Below, piece by piece: positions 1 through 7,953 of a DNA stretch of 64,000 bases. The DNA comes from Alphaproteobacteria bacterium (lineage in GTDB: Bacteria > Pseudomonadota > Alphaproteobacteria > Reyranellales > Reyranellaceae): NCBI GenBank assembly GCA_016869975.1, contig VGCZ01000003.1, positions 99,279 to 163,278 on the forward strand. Reading direction: 5' to 3'. The translations under genes were made by a program, and so were the position numbers. The stretch's first letter is position 1. Each line of letters begins with the position of its first letter. The notes under the pieces were generated by a model. That model did no database searches. It saw nothing but the letters and a program-made list of their open reading frames with translations, and was not told the DNA's origin.

Positions 1-352
1 GCGAGCGCACGCGGCTGACCCGATCGCGCACGTCGGCGGCGGCCGAATCGACGTTGCGCGTCAGGCGGAACTTCACCGTGATCTGGCTGCGCTCGGCGCG
101 GCTGAACGAGGTCATCAGCTCGATGCCGTCGATGCCGTAGAGCGATTCCTCGAGCGGCTGCGTGACCTGGCTCTCGACGATCTCGGCCGAAGCGCCGCGA
201 TAGGTGACGTCGACCGTCAAGGTCGGCTCGTCGATGTTGGGATACTCGCGGATGGTCAGGCGCTGCCAGCTGACCAGGCCCAGCAGCACCAGCGTCAAGC
301 TCAGCACGGTAGCGAAGACCGGCCGGCGGATCGAGATGTCGGACAGGGTCAT
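1..352 (-). CDS. RND efflux transporter permease (N-terminal part, cut by window edge)
   Basis: This is the inner-membrane pump of a tripartite drug or metabolite efflux system (AcrB/MexB superfamily). About 117 N-terminal residues are visible and the rest lies beyond the left edge. The visible part starts MTLSDISIRRPVFATVLSL, has the first hydrophobic segment, and continues with EYPNIDEPTLTV and the motif QVTQPLEESLYGIDGIELM, all typical of RND porter-domain N-termini. It lies downstream of, and is read in the same direction as, the membrane-fusion adaptor, with about 165 nt between them holding a palindromic repeat. Family assignment is secure; the substrate cannot be read from this fragment. 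Confidence 0.93.
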   Translation of the reverse strand, partial: MTLSDISIRRPVFATVLSLTLVLLGLVSWQRLTIREYPNIDEPTLTVDVTYRGASAEIVESQVTQPLEESLYGIDGIELMTSFSRAERSQITVKFRLTRNVDSAAADVRDRVSRVRS

Positions 353-370
353 GGCGAGGCCGGTGTGTCT

Positions 371-408
371 CCCTCACCCCGCGGGCGGGGAGAGGGTTGG
401 GGTGAGGG
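371..408. repeat. G/C-rich palindromic intergenic element
   Basis: Ten-base arms (371-380 and 399-408) are perfect inverted repeats around a core of the type CCCGCGGGCGGGGAGAGGG. It lies between the RND adaptor and permease genes. It is one copy of a family found again near 10.0, 14.6 and 14.7 kb. There is no T-run, so it is not an ordinary Rho-independent terminator, though the RNA hairpin could still affect the downstream message. Confidence 0.75.
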
Positions 409-518
409 GGGCGTACGACGGCCTCGGTCGACGTCAGATGAACGCCAGCCCCTCAGCCCGATCCTCTCCGCGCAGGCGGGCAGCGGGGGTGAAGAGATGT
501 CGATCATCGTCATCGCGC

Positions 519-1763
519 TCACCCGCCCTTGCCGGGTGGGTTGGGAGTGGTGGCGGTCGATGGCGCGCCGCCGGGCGTCGGGGCGGAAGCGCCGCTGGCC
601 GGTTTGGGCGCGCCAGCGGGAGGCGGGCCGGGTGGGCGCTGACCGCCTGGTGGCACGATGGTCACCGGCATGCCCGGGCGCGGCAGCTTCAGGTGGCCGG
701 CGGTGATCACCATATCGTTGGGCGTCAGCCCCTCCACGATCTCGACCTGGCCCTTCTCGCGTTGGCCGGCGCGCACGAATGTCGGCACCGACTTGCCGTC
801 AACGACGCGGTAGACCTGCACGCGATCGCCTACCGGCACGATCGCCTGCTCGGGCACGAACATCGCGTTCTCGCGCGTGGCGAGCGTGACGGCGACACGC
901 CCGAAGACGCCGGGGCGCAGCGTATCGCCCGGGTTGTCGACGATGGCGCGGATGACGATCGAGCGGCCGGCCTCGTCGACCAGCGGATCGATGGCGTAGA
1001 CCTTGCCGGGAAACTCGCGCCCGGCGAAGGCGTCGACTGTCACGGCGATCGGCTGGCCGACGCGCACCGCCGGCAGGAAGGATTCGGGGATGCGGAAGTC
1101 GACCTTCAGCGGATCGATCTGCTCGAGATTCACGACGTCCGCGCCGGCGACGAGGTAGCTGCCGACCGAGACGCGGCGCAGGCCGACCACGCCGTCGAAG
1201 GGCGCGATCAGCGTGTACTTCTCGACCCGCGCCTTGGCGAGCTGCACGGCGGCTTCGTCGCGGCGAAGCGCGGCGCGCGCCTCGTCGACCGCCTTCTCGG
1301 TGCCGGCCTGACGCGCCACCAGCGATGTCGCGCGCTCGAAATTGGCCCGCGACAGCGCCAGCGACGCTTCGGCCTGCGCCAGTGCCGCCTCGTCGAGCGT
1401 GGCGTCGAGGCGCACCAGCACCTGGCCCTTGGTGACCTTCTCGCCTTCCCGGAAATTGAACTCCTTGACCCGGCTGGCGAGCTCCGGCCGCACCATCACC
1501 GCTTCGTTGGAGCGGAAGGTGCCGACGGCCAGCACACTCTGGCGCGCGGTGCCGATGGTGACCTTCACCGCTTCGACGCCCACGGCCGGCGGCGGCGTAC
1601 CCGGCTTGGCCGCACCACCGGGCGGTGGCGCCCCTGGCTTGGCCGGCGCCGACGCGGTGAAATCGGGCGGTTTGGCGCCCGGACCCATATTGTACCACCA
1701 CCACGCCCCGCCGCCGGCGGCCGCGAGCAGGATGGAGGCGGCGATCGCCACCTTGTGTCGCAT
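519..1763 (-). CDS. RND efflux system periplasmic adaptor (HlyD/MFP family)
   Basis: The 414-aa adaptor joins an RND pump to an outer-membrane channel. It has an N-terminal membrane anchor or signal (about residues 5-25, ending WWWYN) and a Pro/Gly/Ala-rich linker. A lipoyl-like half follows (VMVRPELASRVKEFNFREGE), then an alpha-helical hairpin (about 125-180) and the second lipoyl half with LIAPFDGVVGLR. Beta-barrel and membrane-proximal domains run to about 370, and the tail is Pro/Gly-rich and low in complexity. It is first in a two-gene unit with the pump. Family assignment is firm; substrate is unknown. Confidence 0.93.
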   Translation of the reverse strand: MRHKVAIAASILLAAAGGGAWWWYNMGPGAKPPDFTASAPAKPGAPPPGGAAKPGTPPPAVGVEAVKVTIGTARQSVLAVGTFRSNEAVMVRPELASRVKEFNFREGEKVTKGQVLVRLDATLDEAALAQAEASLALSRANFERATSLVARQAGTEKAVDEARAALRRDEAAVQLAKARVEKYTLIAPFDGVVGLRRVSVGSYLVAGADVVNLEQIDPLKVDFRIPESFLPAVRVGQPIAVTVDAFAGREFPGKVYAIDPLVDEAGRSIVIRAIVDNPGDTLRPGVFGRVAVTLATRENAMFVPEQAIVPVGDRVQVYRVVDGKSVPTFVRAGQREKGQVEIVEGLTPNDMVITAGHLKLPRPGMPVTIVPPGGQRPPGPPPAGAPKPASGASAPTPGGAPSTATTPNPPGKGG

Positions 1764-2025
1764 GAAGCCGATGTCTCCAGCCTTGCCGGCGCCGCCGCGT
1801 CTCGTGCGCGACTATGCCGGGACCCGTCCCCGGTCGTAGCCGGCAGTTTACCGCCAATCCGCTGCGGGAGGGATGCGAAATCCGGACCAGGACGCCCGGG
1901 AGACGCATGGTCACAGGCCGTTACAGGATGCTGACCGGGCGTGCTATGGCGTGGCGGATGAATGATTTGTCTCACCTACATCGCCCGGCGCCGGGCGCAT
2001 GGCGGCGCCCGCGGGGGGAAGGGAC

Positions 2026-2607
2026 ATGATCCGCCGTCTCTACGACTGGGTGATCGGCCTGGCCGGCCATCGCCACGCCATTCCGGCGATGGGGACGGTG
2101 TCGTTCCTCGAGAGCTCTTTCTTCCCCATCCCGCCCGACGTCATGCTGGTACCCATGGTGCTGGCGCGGCGCGACAAGGCGTGGACCATCGCCACGGTCT
2201 GCACCGTGACCTCGGTGCTGGGCGGCCTCTTTGGCTATGCCATCGGCTATTACCTGTTCGAGACCATTGGCGCCTGGGTAGTGAAGCTCTACAGCCTGCA
2301 GGGCGCGCTCGACAATTTCCGCGCCGGCTTCGAGCGCTACGGCGTCTGGATCATCCTGATCAAGGGCCTGACACCGATCCCCTACAAGCTGGTGACCATC
2401 GCCAGCGGCGCTGCACACTTCGACCTTTTCACCTTCGTCTGGGCCTCAATCCTCACCCGGGGCGCGCGCTTCTTCCTGGTGGCCGCCCTGCTGTGGAAGT
2501 TCGGCGAGCCGATCCGCGCCTTCATCGAGAAGCGGCTGACTTTGCTGACTTGGCTGTTCCTGATCGCCCTGATCGGCGGCTTCGTCGCGTTCCGCTATCT
2601 GTTCTGA
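2026..2607 (+). CDS. YqaA/DedA-like (VTT-domain) inner-membrane protein
   Basis: A 193-aa protein with several hydrophobic segments. The motif FLESSFFPIPPDVMLVPMVL and the later GLTPIPYKLVTIASG pattern mark the SNARE-associated/VTT fold of DedA and YqaA proteins, which move or flip lipids. The ATG at 2026 is preferred because GGGGGGAAGGG lies just upstream; an ATG 27 nt earlier would add a low-complexity extension. The next open frame begins two bases after the stop. The function in this organism is not determinable. Confidence 0.88.
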   Translation: MIRRLYDWVIGLAGHRHAIPAMGTVSFLESSFFPIPPDVMLVPMVLARRDKAWTIATVCTVTSVLGGLFGYAIGYYLFETIGAWVVKLYSLQGALDNFRAGFERYGVWIILIKGLTPIPYKLVTIASGAAHFDLFTFVWASILTRGARFFLVAALLWKFGEPIRAFIEKRLTLLTWLFLIALIGGFVAFRYLF

Positions 2608-2609
2608 CG

Positions 2610-2927
2610 ATGATCGTCACGTCTCGACACACCAACGCGCTGCGCTGCGCTTCGGGATCGTGGCGCATCTGGTCGCTGTCCGACGGCTATGTTGAGCTGC
2701 CGGCCGAGCTGCTCAAGGAGCCCGACGGCCGCGAAGCCTTCGCCAATCTCGCCAGGATCGTGATCGCCCGGGACGCGGCGGCGAAGTCCCTGGCCGAGAG
2801 GCATCTGCGGCGACGTGATCCATGTGCACGCCGCGCAATTCGCTCGCCCGGAGTTGACCTGGACCTACGGGGCAAGGATATGCGTTCCGACCTTTGCCAT
2901 AATCGTGGTCTGACATCCGCGCCATGA
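2610..2927 (+). other. Possible small ORF or remnant of an MBL-fold hydrolase gene
   Basis: This 316-nt interval between the YqaA-like gene and dsbB has a continuous frame of 105 codons. It begins two bases after the preceding stop, and its TGA overlaps the dsbB ATG. Residues about 16-40 read SGSWRIWSLSDGYVELPAEL, which resembles the N-terminal strand of metallo-beta-lactamase-fold lactonases and hydrolases (usually ...LSDGYxxLPxELL). The second half is Arg-rich and resembles nothing I know, and no HxHxDH zinc motif follows. I read it as a decayed 5' fragment of an MBL gene, or a chance coupled ORF. Confidence 0.25.
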
Positions 2928-3433
2928 CCCTGAGCGCCGCCCTGTCGATGCCGACCGCTGGCCCGACCATTCGCCCGGCATTGCTGGTCCTGGTCGGCAG
3001 CGGCGGGCTGCTGCTGGGCGCGCTGGCCTTCCAGCATGTCGGCAAGATGCCGCCTTGCGCGCTGTGCTATTGGCAGCGCTACGGCCATATCGCCGCCCTC
3101 GGTATCGCCTGGCTGGCGCTGTGGCCTTTGCCGCGGCCGGCGCGGCTGGGGGTGCTGACGCTGGCCGGCCTGGCGCTGCTGGTGACCGCCGGCATCGCCG
3201 CCTATCACGTCGGCGTCGAATGGAAATGGTGGCCCGGGCCGCAGACCTGCGCGCCAGCCAGTGGCGGTTTTGCCGGCACCATCGACGAGATCAAGCGGCG
3301 CATCATGGGCACGCCGATGGTGCGCTGCGATTCGATCCCGTGGTCGATGCTGGGCCTGTCGATGGCCGGCTGGAACGGCGTGGCCTCGCTGCTGCTGGGC
3401 GTCGGCGCGCTGTCGCTGACCTGGAGGCGATGA
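2924..3433 (+). CDS. dsbB: Disulfide bond formation protein B family
   Basis: An inner-membrane quinone reductase that reoxidises periplasmic DsbA. The 169-aa product has four hydrophobic segments. It carries the redox pair in PPCALCYWQRYGH (Cys45, Cys48) and the second periplasmic pair at Cys109 (PQTCAP) and Cys135 (VRCDSIPW), the full DsbB set. Its stop overlaps the coq7 start, so the two genes are translationally coupled. The pairing makes sense because DsbB hands electrons to ubiquinone, which Coq7 helps to make. A DsbA partner is not in this window. Confidence 0.92.
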   Translation: MTLSAALSMPTAGPTIRPALLVLVGSGGLLLGALAFQHVGKMPPCALCYWQRYGHIAALGIAWLALWPLPRPARLGVLTLAGLALLVTAGIAAYHVGVEWKWWPGPQTCAPASGGFAGTIDEIKRRIMGTPMVRCDSIPWSMLGLSMAGWNGVASLLLGVGALSLTWRR

Positions 3434-4002
3434 TGACCAGGCGCACCGGCGAGGGCGCGATGCCCGGCGATCCTACCGCGCGCGACATCGTCGAGCGCGT
3501 GATCCGCGTCGACCAGGCCGGCGAGTACGGCGCCATCCGCATCTACGAGGGCCAGCTCGCCGCGTTGCGCGCCACCGGGCGCGCCAATGGCGAAACGGCG
3601 CGCAAGATCGAGCACATGCTGCGCCAGGAGCGTCGGCACAACGAGGTCTTCGACAAGCTGCTGGTCGAGCGCCGCGTACGGCCGACGGCGCTGCAGCCGC
3701 TGTGGTCGGTGGCCGGCTTCGCGCTCGGCGCCGCCACCGCCTTGCTCGGCGACCAGGCGGCGATGGCCTGCACCGTGGCGGTCGAGGAGACGATCGATCA
3801 GCACTACGCCGCCCAGCGCGACCAGCTCGGCGACGACGAGGCCAGCTTGCGCGAGACGGTCGAGAGTTTCCGCAAAGACGAGCTGGCGCACCGCGACGAA
3901 GCGCTGGCGTCGGGCGCCGAGCAGGCCCCGGCCTATGAGGCATTGAGCGCCGCCATCCGTGCCGGCTCGCGCCTCGCCATCTGGCTCAGCACGCGCATCT
4001 GA
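3433..4002 (+). CDS. coq7: Demethoxyubiquinone hydroxylase (Coq7 family)
   Basis: A di-iron monooxygenase for a late hydroxylation in ubiquinone synthesis. The 189-aa protein carries the carboxylate/histidine ligand set: Glu31 (DQAGEYGA), Glu66 and His69 (RQERRHNEVF), Glu118/119 (VEETIDQHY), and Glu150 with His153 (FRKDELAHRDEA). The length suits the short bacterial Coq7 form. Two in-frame ATGs occur, at 3430 and 3433; the second is better spaced from GGAGG at 3423-3427. Either start overlaps the dsbB stop. Confidence 0.93.
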   Translation: MTRRTGEGAMPGDPTARDIVERVIRVDQAGEYGAIRIYEGQLAALRATGRANGETARKIEHMLRQERRHNEVFDKLLVERRVRPTALQPLWSVAGFALGAATALLGDQAAMACTVAVEETIDQHYAAQRDQLGDDEASLRETVESFRKDELAHRDEALASGAEQAPAYEALSAAIRAGSRLAIWLSTRI

Positions 4003-4121
4003 TTCCTGACGCCACGGGGTTCCAGGGCCGACAGGCGCGTGGACAGCCCGCGGTTGCGTCGTTACCAATGGGTTCCGGCCGCACGATGATCGTGCCACGG
4101 CGCCGGGTCGAGGCGGCGAAC

Positions 4122-4646
4122 ATGGCTATTCTGAAAAAGGGCATGGTGGGCGAGCCGGTCAAGCGGATGCAGGCGAAGCTCGGCGTGACGGCGGATGGCG
4201 ATTTCGGCCCCGGCACGGAGAAGGCGCTGCGCGACTATCAGGCGGCCAACGGGTTGGCGGTCGATGGTGTCGCCGGACCGGACACCTTCATGCACATGAA
4301 GCTCTACGAGTTGGTGCTGCTGATGAACGGCTCGCGCGGCGAGACGGTGAAGAAGGTTCAGGCCGAGCTGGGCGTCACCGCCGATGGCATCTACGGCCCG
4401 GCAACCGCCAAGGTCGTGCAGGCGTTCCAGGCCAAGAACGGCCTGGTCGCCGACGGCCTGGTCGGCCCCGACACCTTGGAGAAGATGACCGCTTTCGCCG
4501 AGTTCACGCCCGACGTGGTGGCGCGATCGGTCGCCAGCGAGGATAGCGCCGAGGCCCCCAAGGCGCCGGAAAGCGAAGCGCCCGGTGCCGCGCCGGCCCC
4601 CGAACGGCGCAGCCTGTGGGCGCGCGTGAAGGGGCTGTTCTCCTGA
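4122..4646 (+). CDS. Protein with two peptidoglycan-binding (PG_binding_1) domains
   Basis: A 174-aa protein with two tandem PGBD repeats, about residues 1-55 (KRMQAKLGVTADGDFGPGTE) and 65-125 (KKVQAELGVTADGIYGPATA). An acidic Ala/Pro/Glu linker and a short basic amphipathic end (RRSLWARVKGLFS) follow. No catalytic domain or clear signal peptide is visible from the chosen ATG at 4122; an in-frame ATG 54 nt upstream would add MGSGRTMIVPRRRVEAAN, also not a signal. It probably attaches to murein or acts as a cell-wall adaptor; the role is unknown. Confidence 0.82.
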   Translation: MAILKKGMVGEPVKRMQAKLGVTADGDFGPGTEKALRDYQAANGLAVDGVAGPDTFMHMKLYELVLLMNGSRGETVKKVQAELGVTADGIYGPATAKVVQAFQAKNGLVADGLVGPDTLEKMTAFAEFTPDVVARSVASEDSAEAPKAPESEAPGAAPAPERRSLWARVKGLFS

Positions 4647-4719
4647 CAAGCGGGCCTGCGGGCCCGGTCATCGCCACTTCGGTCAAGGCGCGAAGCCCAA
4701 GCGCAGCGTCTTGACCTAT

Positions 4720-4754
4720 AGCTTCCCCACCCCCCTTTAGGGGGTGGGGAAGCT
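4720..4754. repeat. Long perfect hairpin in the gene-free stretch after the PG-binding gene
   Basis: A 15-bp perfect stem (AGCTTCCCCACCCCC and its complement) flanks a five-base loop. It begins a 459-nt interval (4647-5105) that also holds tandem repeats and an AT-rich control region, with no gene visible in 4647-5105. The CTTCCCC...GGGGAAG theme matches the repeats near 7.96, 8.6, 11.76 and 23.07 kb. There is no T-run after the stem. Confidence 0.8.
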
Positions 4755-4760
4755 GGGGAC

Positions 4761-4870
4761 GTTGGCACCCCGTCGGAAGGGGGTTGGCACCCCGTCGGAA
4801 GCCCCCGTCGGCACCCCGTTGGAAGACGTCGGCACCCCGTTGGTACCCCGTCGGAAGACCGTTGGAAGGC
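4761..4870. repeat. Imperfect tandem repeats, ~22-bp unit
   Basis: Four full copies and two partial copies of a unit built on GGCACCCCGTCGGAAG (variant GTTGGAAG) follow each other from 4761 to 4870. The units vary at the ends (GGGGG, CCCCC, ACG), so spacing is not constant. No matching protein-coding pattern is seen on either strand. It sits between the 4720 hairpin and the AT-rich region upstream of the cysteine-peptidase gene. Confidence 0.8.
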
Positions 4871-4984
4871 ACGGCATCGGCGCTCACTCCTCGGCGTTTC
4901 CGATGGCGACGTCGCCTGGCAGCCGCTCCTATGCGGTAACGATTCTGGGGAAATCTCTGGCGACATGGTGCGGTGGACGATGCT

Positions 4985-5071
4985 GTGTTTTGAGTAATTT
5001 GTAAATTATCAATTTATAGAAATTTAAGATACTGCGCCGCGCGTTGAAATCTTTCAAGAAAAGTGTACATT
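4985..5071 (+). promoter_or_regulatory. AT-rich control region with palindromes and a candidate promoter
   Basis: This is conspicuously A/T-rich inside very G/C-rich DNA. A sigma70-like promoter can be drawn: TTGAAA (5044-5049), a 16-base spacer, TACATT (5066-5071), 34 bases before the GTG start at 5106. The -35 box is half of a perfect palindrome TTGAAATCTTTCAA (5044-5057), whose TTGA-N6-TCAA core resembles FNR/FixK-type boxes although the fifth base of each arm differs. A second palindrome, TAAATT-ATC-AATTTA, lies at 5002-5016. Overlap with the promoter core suggests an operator, but this is inference. Confidence 0.5.
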
Positions 5072-5105
5072 CACTCACTTGCGTTGATGAGGGGGAGGCG
5101 ATCGC

Positions 5106-5639
5106 GTGACCAAGACGACCAAGGTGAAGGATTCCAAGAACCGAGAGTTCCGTACCGTGACGCAGAAGACCCAGGTCACCTGCGGGCCGGCCTGCTGCCT
5201 GATCATGTGGGCGAACGTCTACGACGCCGATCCCCAAGCCGACGAGGGCGGGGTGATTGCGCTCAGCAAGGCATTTCCCAAGCCGTGGAACGCTGTCACC
5301 GGCGCGGAGATCAACAACCTCTCGAGCGTGCTGCGCCAGATGGGCGTGCGCACCAAGGTCGAGACCTATACGAACAACGGCGAGTTGAAGAAGGCGCTGA
5401 CCACCAAGATCAAGCCCAAGAAGCCGGCGCTGGTATTCGTCGAATGGGAGGTGGATGCCAACGTGAAAGGCCACTTCGCCGTCTGCTCCGCGACGACAGC
5501 GTCGGAGGACAGATATACCGTCCTCGACCCGATGTACGGGCTGCAGGAGATGGTCGGCCTGCCATTCTACTATCCCTACACGAGCGGTGACGAAGTGATC
5601 TCGCTGAAGTTCACCGGCGCCGTGGCCTTCGTCGAGTAG
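5106..5639 (+). CDS. C39-like (papain-fold) cysteine peptidase, cytoplasmic, unknown substrate
   Basis: A 177-aa protein without signal or membrane segment. The motif QKTQVTCGPACCLIMWANVY gives a candidate Cys26 nucleophile with Gln20 six residues before it, as in C39 peptidases. KGHFAVCSAT supplies His123, and the following VLDPMYG supplies Asp141, completing a papain-like triad. The middle part, with TGAEINNLSSVLRQMGV, fits the C39-like pattern of helix then beta core. The GTG start at 5106 follows GAGGGGGAGG. The gene stands alone behind an AT-rich promoter. No ABC transporter or bacteriocin partner is nearby, so it is not a typical leader peptidase. Fold is likely; function unknown. Confidence 0.72.
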   Translation: MTKTTKVKDSKNREFRTVTQKTQVTCGPACCLIMWANVYDADPQADEGGVIALSKAFPKPWNAVTGAEINNLSSVLRQMGVRTKVETYTNNGELKKALTTKIKPKKPALVFVEWEVDANVKGHFAVCSATTASEDRYTVLDPMYGLQEMVGLPFYYPYTSGDEVISLKFTGAVAFVE

Positions 5640-5652
5640 GCGGGGCGAGACA

Positions 5653-7950
5653 TCACCCGCGTGCGTTCCGGATCGCACGCCAGACGCGCTCGGGCGTTGC
5701 CGGCATCTCGATATGCTCGACGCCGAGATCGCCCAGCGCGTCGACGATGGCGTTGACGATCACGCCCAGCGCCGGGGTGATGCCGCCTTCGCCGCCGCCG
5801 CGCAGGCCCAGCGGATGCGTCGTCGAGGGCACCTCGCTGATCTCGGTGGTGAAGAACGGCAGATCGAGGGCGCGCGGCATGGCGTAGTCCATGAACGAAG
5901 CGCTCAGCATCTGGCCTTCATCGTCGTAGACGCAATGCTCCATCAGCGCCTGGCCGGCGCCCTGGGCGATGCCGCCATGGGTCTGGCCGTGCAGGATCAA
6001 GGGATTGACCGCGCGGCCGACATCGTCGATCGCGTGATAGGCGACGATGCGCGTCGTGCCGGTCTCGGCGTCGACCTCGACCTCGCAGGCATGCCAGCCA
6101 TAGGGATAGGCGCCGACGCGGCTGTCGACCTCGCCGGTGCCGGCGATCGGGCCGTGCCGCTCGGCCAGCGTCAACAGGCCGACGCCGCGGTCCGTGCCCT
6201 TCACGGTGAAGCGACCTTCGGCGAAGGCGATGTCGGCGGGATCGGCTTCGAGCGCCTCCGCCGCCAGCTCGGTCGCGCGCGCGATGATCGCGCCGGAGGC
6301 GTGGTGGATCGTGGTCGCGGCCATGCGCATCGAGCGGCCGGAATGGGAGCCGCCGCCGGCCCGCACGCGTTGCGTGTCGCCGGCCACCAGGCGAACGCGC
6401 GACGCCGCGATGCCAAGCCACTCGGCGATCAGCTGCGCGAAGCTGGTGGCGTGTCCCTGGCCGGCCGACAGCGTGCCGATCACCACCTCGACGACGCCCT
6501 CGGGCAGCACGGTGACCTCGGCGCGTTCCTGCGGCGCGCCGCTTTGCGATTCGACGTAGCCACCCAGGCCGATGCCGCGCCGCAGCCCGCGCGCCGCCGC
6601 CTCCGCGCGCCGCGCGGCGAAGCCGTCCCAGTCCGAAAGCTTCAGGATGCGCTCGAGCGTGCCGGCGTAATCGCCGCTGTCGTAGGTCACGCCGAAGGCG
6701 TTGGTGTAGGGCATCGCCGTCGGCGGCACGAGATTGCGCCGGCGCAGCGCCACGCGATCGAAGCCGTGCCGCCGCGCGGCGAGATCGATCAGCCGCTCGA
6801 TCATGAACATGGTCTCCGGCCGCCCGGCGCTGCGATAGGGCGCGGTCGGCGGCGTGTTGCTCATCACGGCACGGGCGCGCGCCGTAGCGGGCAGGCGATA
6901 CAGGCTGGTCATCACCTGCGTGCCCTTGGTCAGCGGGATGAACGAGGCGGTGTAGGCGCCGACATTCGACAGGCCCGACGCCTGGAGCGCGAGGAAGGTT
7001 CCCTCGGCGTCGAGCGCCAGCGCGGCTTCGGCGCGCAGGTCGCGGCCCTGGTAGTCGCTGACGAAGCCCTCCTGGCGCGTCGCCGTCCACTTCACCGGCC
7101 GCCCGATCCGCCGCGCCGCCCACGCCACCAGCGCGAACTCCGGATAGAAGAAATTGCGGGTGCCGAAATTGCCGCCGGTATCCTCGGCGATCGCCCGCAC
7201 GCGCTCGGGCTCGACGCCCAGGATCATCGCCAGCTCGCGCTTGGGCCGCACCACGCCGCCGCCGCCGGCGTAGAGCGCGTACGTGCCGTCCGTGGCGTCG
7301 TAGGCCGCCAGCGCCGCGCGCGGTTCCATCGGCACGCCGGTGACGCGCTGGATCAGGCTGTCGAGGCGCACGATGTGTGTCGCGCGCGCGAAGGCCGCGG
7401 CGACGGCGTCGCGTGCGCCTACCTCGGCGTCGACGGCGAGGTTGTCGGGCCGGTCGTCCCACAGCGCCGGCGCGTCGGGCGCGATGGCGCGGGCGCTGTC
7501 GCTCACCGCCGGCAGCGGATGGTAGTCGACCTCGACCAGCTCGGCGGCGTCGTGGGCGATCGCCAGGGTCTCCGCGACGACGAAGGCCACCGCCTCGCCG
7601 ACATGGCGGGCCGCGTCGATCGCCAGCACCGGCTGGCGCACCACGCGATGCGGCGAGCCGTCGGTGTTGGGCAGCTTGATGTCGGGCGGGCTCATCGCCG
7701 TGGGGATATGCGGGATCGGACGCAGGCCGTCGGCGAGCAGCTCGGCGCCGGTCAGCACCGCCAGCACGCCCGGCAGCGCGCGCGCCCGCGTCGTGTCGAT
7801 GCCGACGATCCTGGCATGCGCATGCGGCGAGCGCAGCACGACGGCGTGGGTTTGCCCCGGCAGGTTGAAATCGTCGCTATACCGACCGCGCCCCGTCAGC
7901 AGCCGGACATCCTCGAACCGCGGCAACGACGCGCCGATGCCGTCTTTCAT
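5653..7950 (-). CDS. Xanthine dehydrogenase/CO dehydrogenase family molybdopterin-binding subunit (form II CoxL-like)
   Basis: A large catalytic subunit (765 aa) of a molybdenum hydroxylase. It has the N-terminal fold-I domain (FEDVRLLTGRGRYSDDFNLP) and molybdopterin-binding segments, including EDTGGNFGTRNFFYPE and GTLSAGQGHATSFAQLIAEW. The active-site loop is PYRSAGRPE, close to the AYRGAGR of form II enzymes and unlike the AYRCSFR of true CO dehydrogenases. GLRGGGEGG near the end holds the expected catalytic Glu. The FAD-binding and 2Fe-2S subunits are not adjacent, so they lie elsewhere or are shared. The VOC gene precedes it in the same direction. Substrate unknown; CO oxidation is unlikely. 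Confidence 0.9.
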   Translation of the reverse strand: MKDGIGASLPRFEDVRLLTGRGRYSDDFNLPGQTHAVVLRSPHAHARIVGIDTTRARALPGVLAVLTGAELLADGLRPIPHIPTAMSPPDIKLPNTDGSPHRVVRQPVLAIDAARHVGEAVAFVVAETLAIAHDAAELVEVDYHPLPAVSDSARAIAPDAPALWDDRPDNLAVDAEVGARDAVAAAFARATHIVRLDSLIQRVTGVPMEPRAALAAYDATDGTYALYAGGGGVVRPKRELAMILGVEPERVRAIAEDTGGNFGTRNFFYPEFALVAWAARRIGRPVKWTATRQEGFVSDYQGRDLRAEAALALDAEGTFLALQASGLSNVGAYTASFIPLTKGTQVMTSLYRLPATARARAVMSNTPPTAPYRSAGRPETMFMIERLIDLAARRHGFDRVALRRRNLVPPTAMPYTNAFGVTYDSGDYAGTLERILKLSDWDGFAARRAEAAARGLRRGIGLGGYVESQSGAPQERAEVTVLPEGVVEVVIGTLSAGQGHATSFAQLIAEWLGIAASRVRLVAGDTQRVRAGGGSHSGRSMRMAATTIHHASGAIIARATELAAEALEADPADIAFAEGRFTVKGTDRGVGLLTLAERHGPIAGTGEVDSRVGAYPYGWHACEVEVDAETGTTRIVAYHAIDDVGRAVNPLILHGQTHGGIAQGAGQALMEHCVYDDEGQMLSASFMDYAMPRALDLPFFTTEISEVPSTTHPLGLRGGGEGGITPALGVIVNAIVDALGDLGVEHIEMPATPERVWRAIRNARG

Positions 7951-7953
7951 CTA

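Noticed and set aside
204..1934. Long plus-strand open frame opposite the RND adaptor
   Set aside because: It is antisense to a clear HlyD-family gene. Its translation is Arg/His/Gly-rich with no domain, as expected for shadow frames in G/C-rich DNA.
4761..4870. CRISPR-like array
   Set aside because: Repeat units are imperfect and directly adjacent, with no spacers of constant length. No cas genes are in the window.
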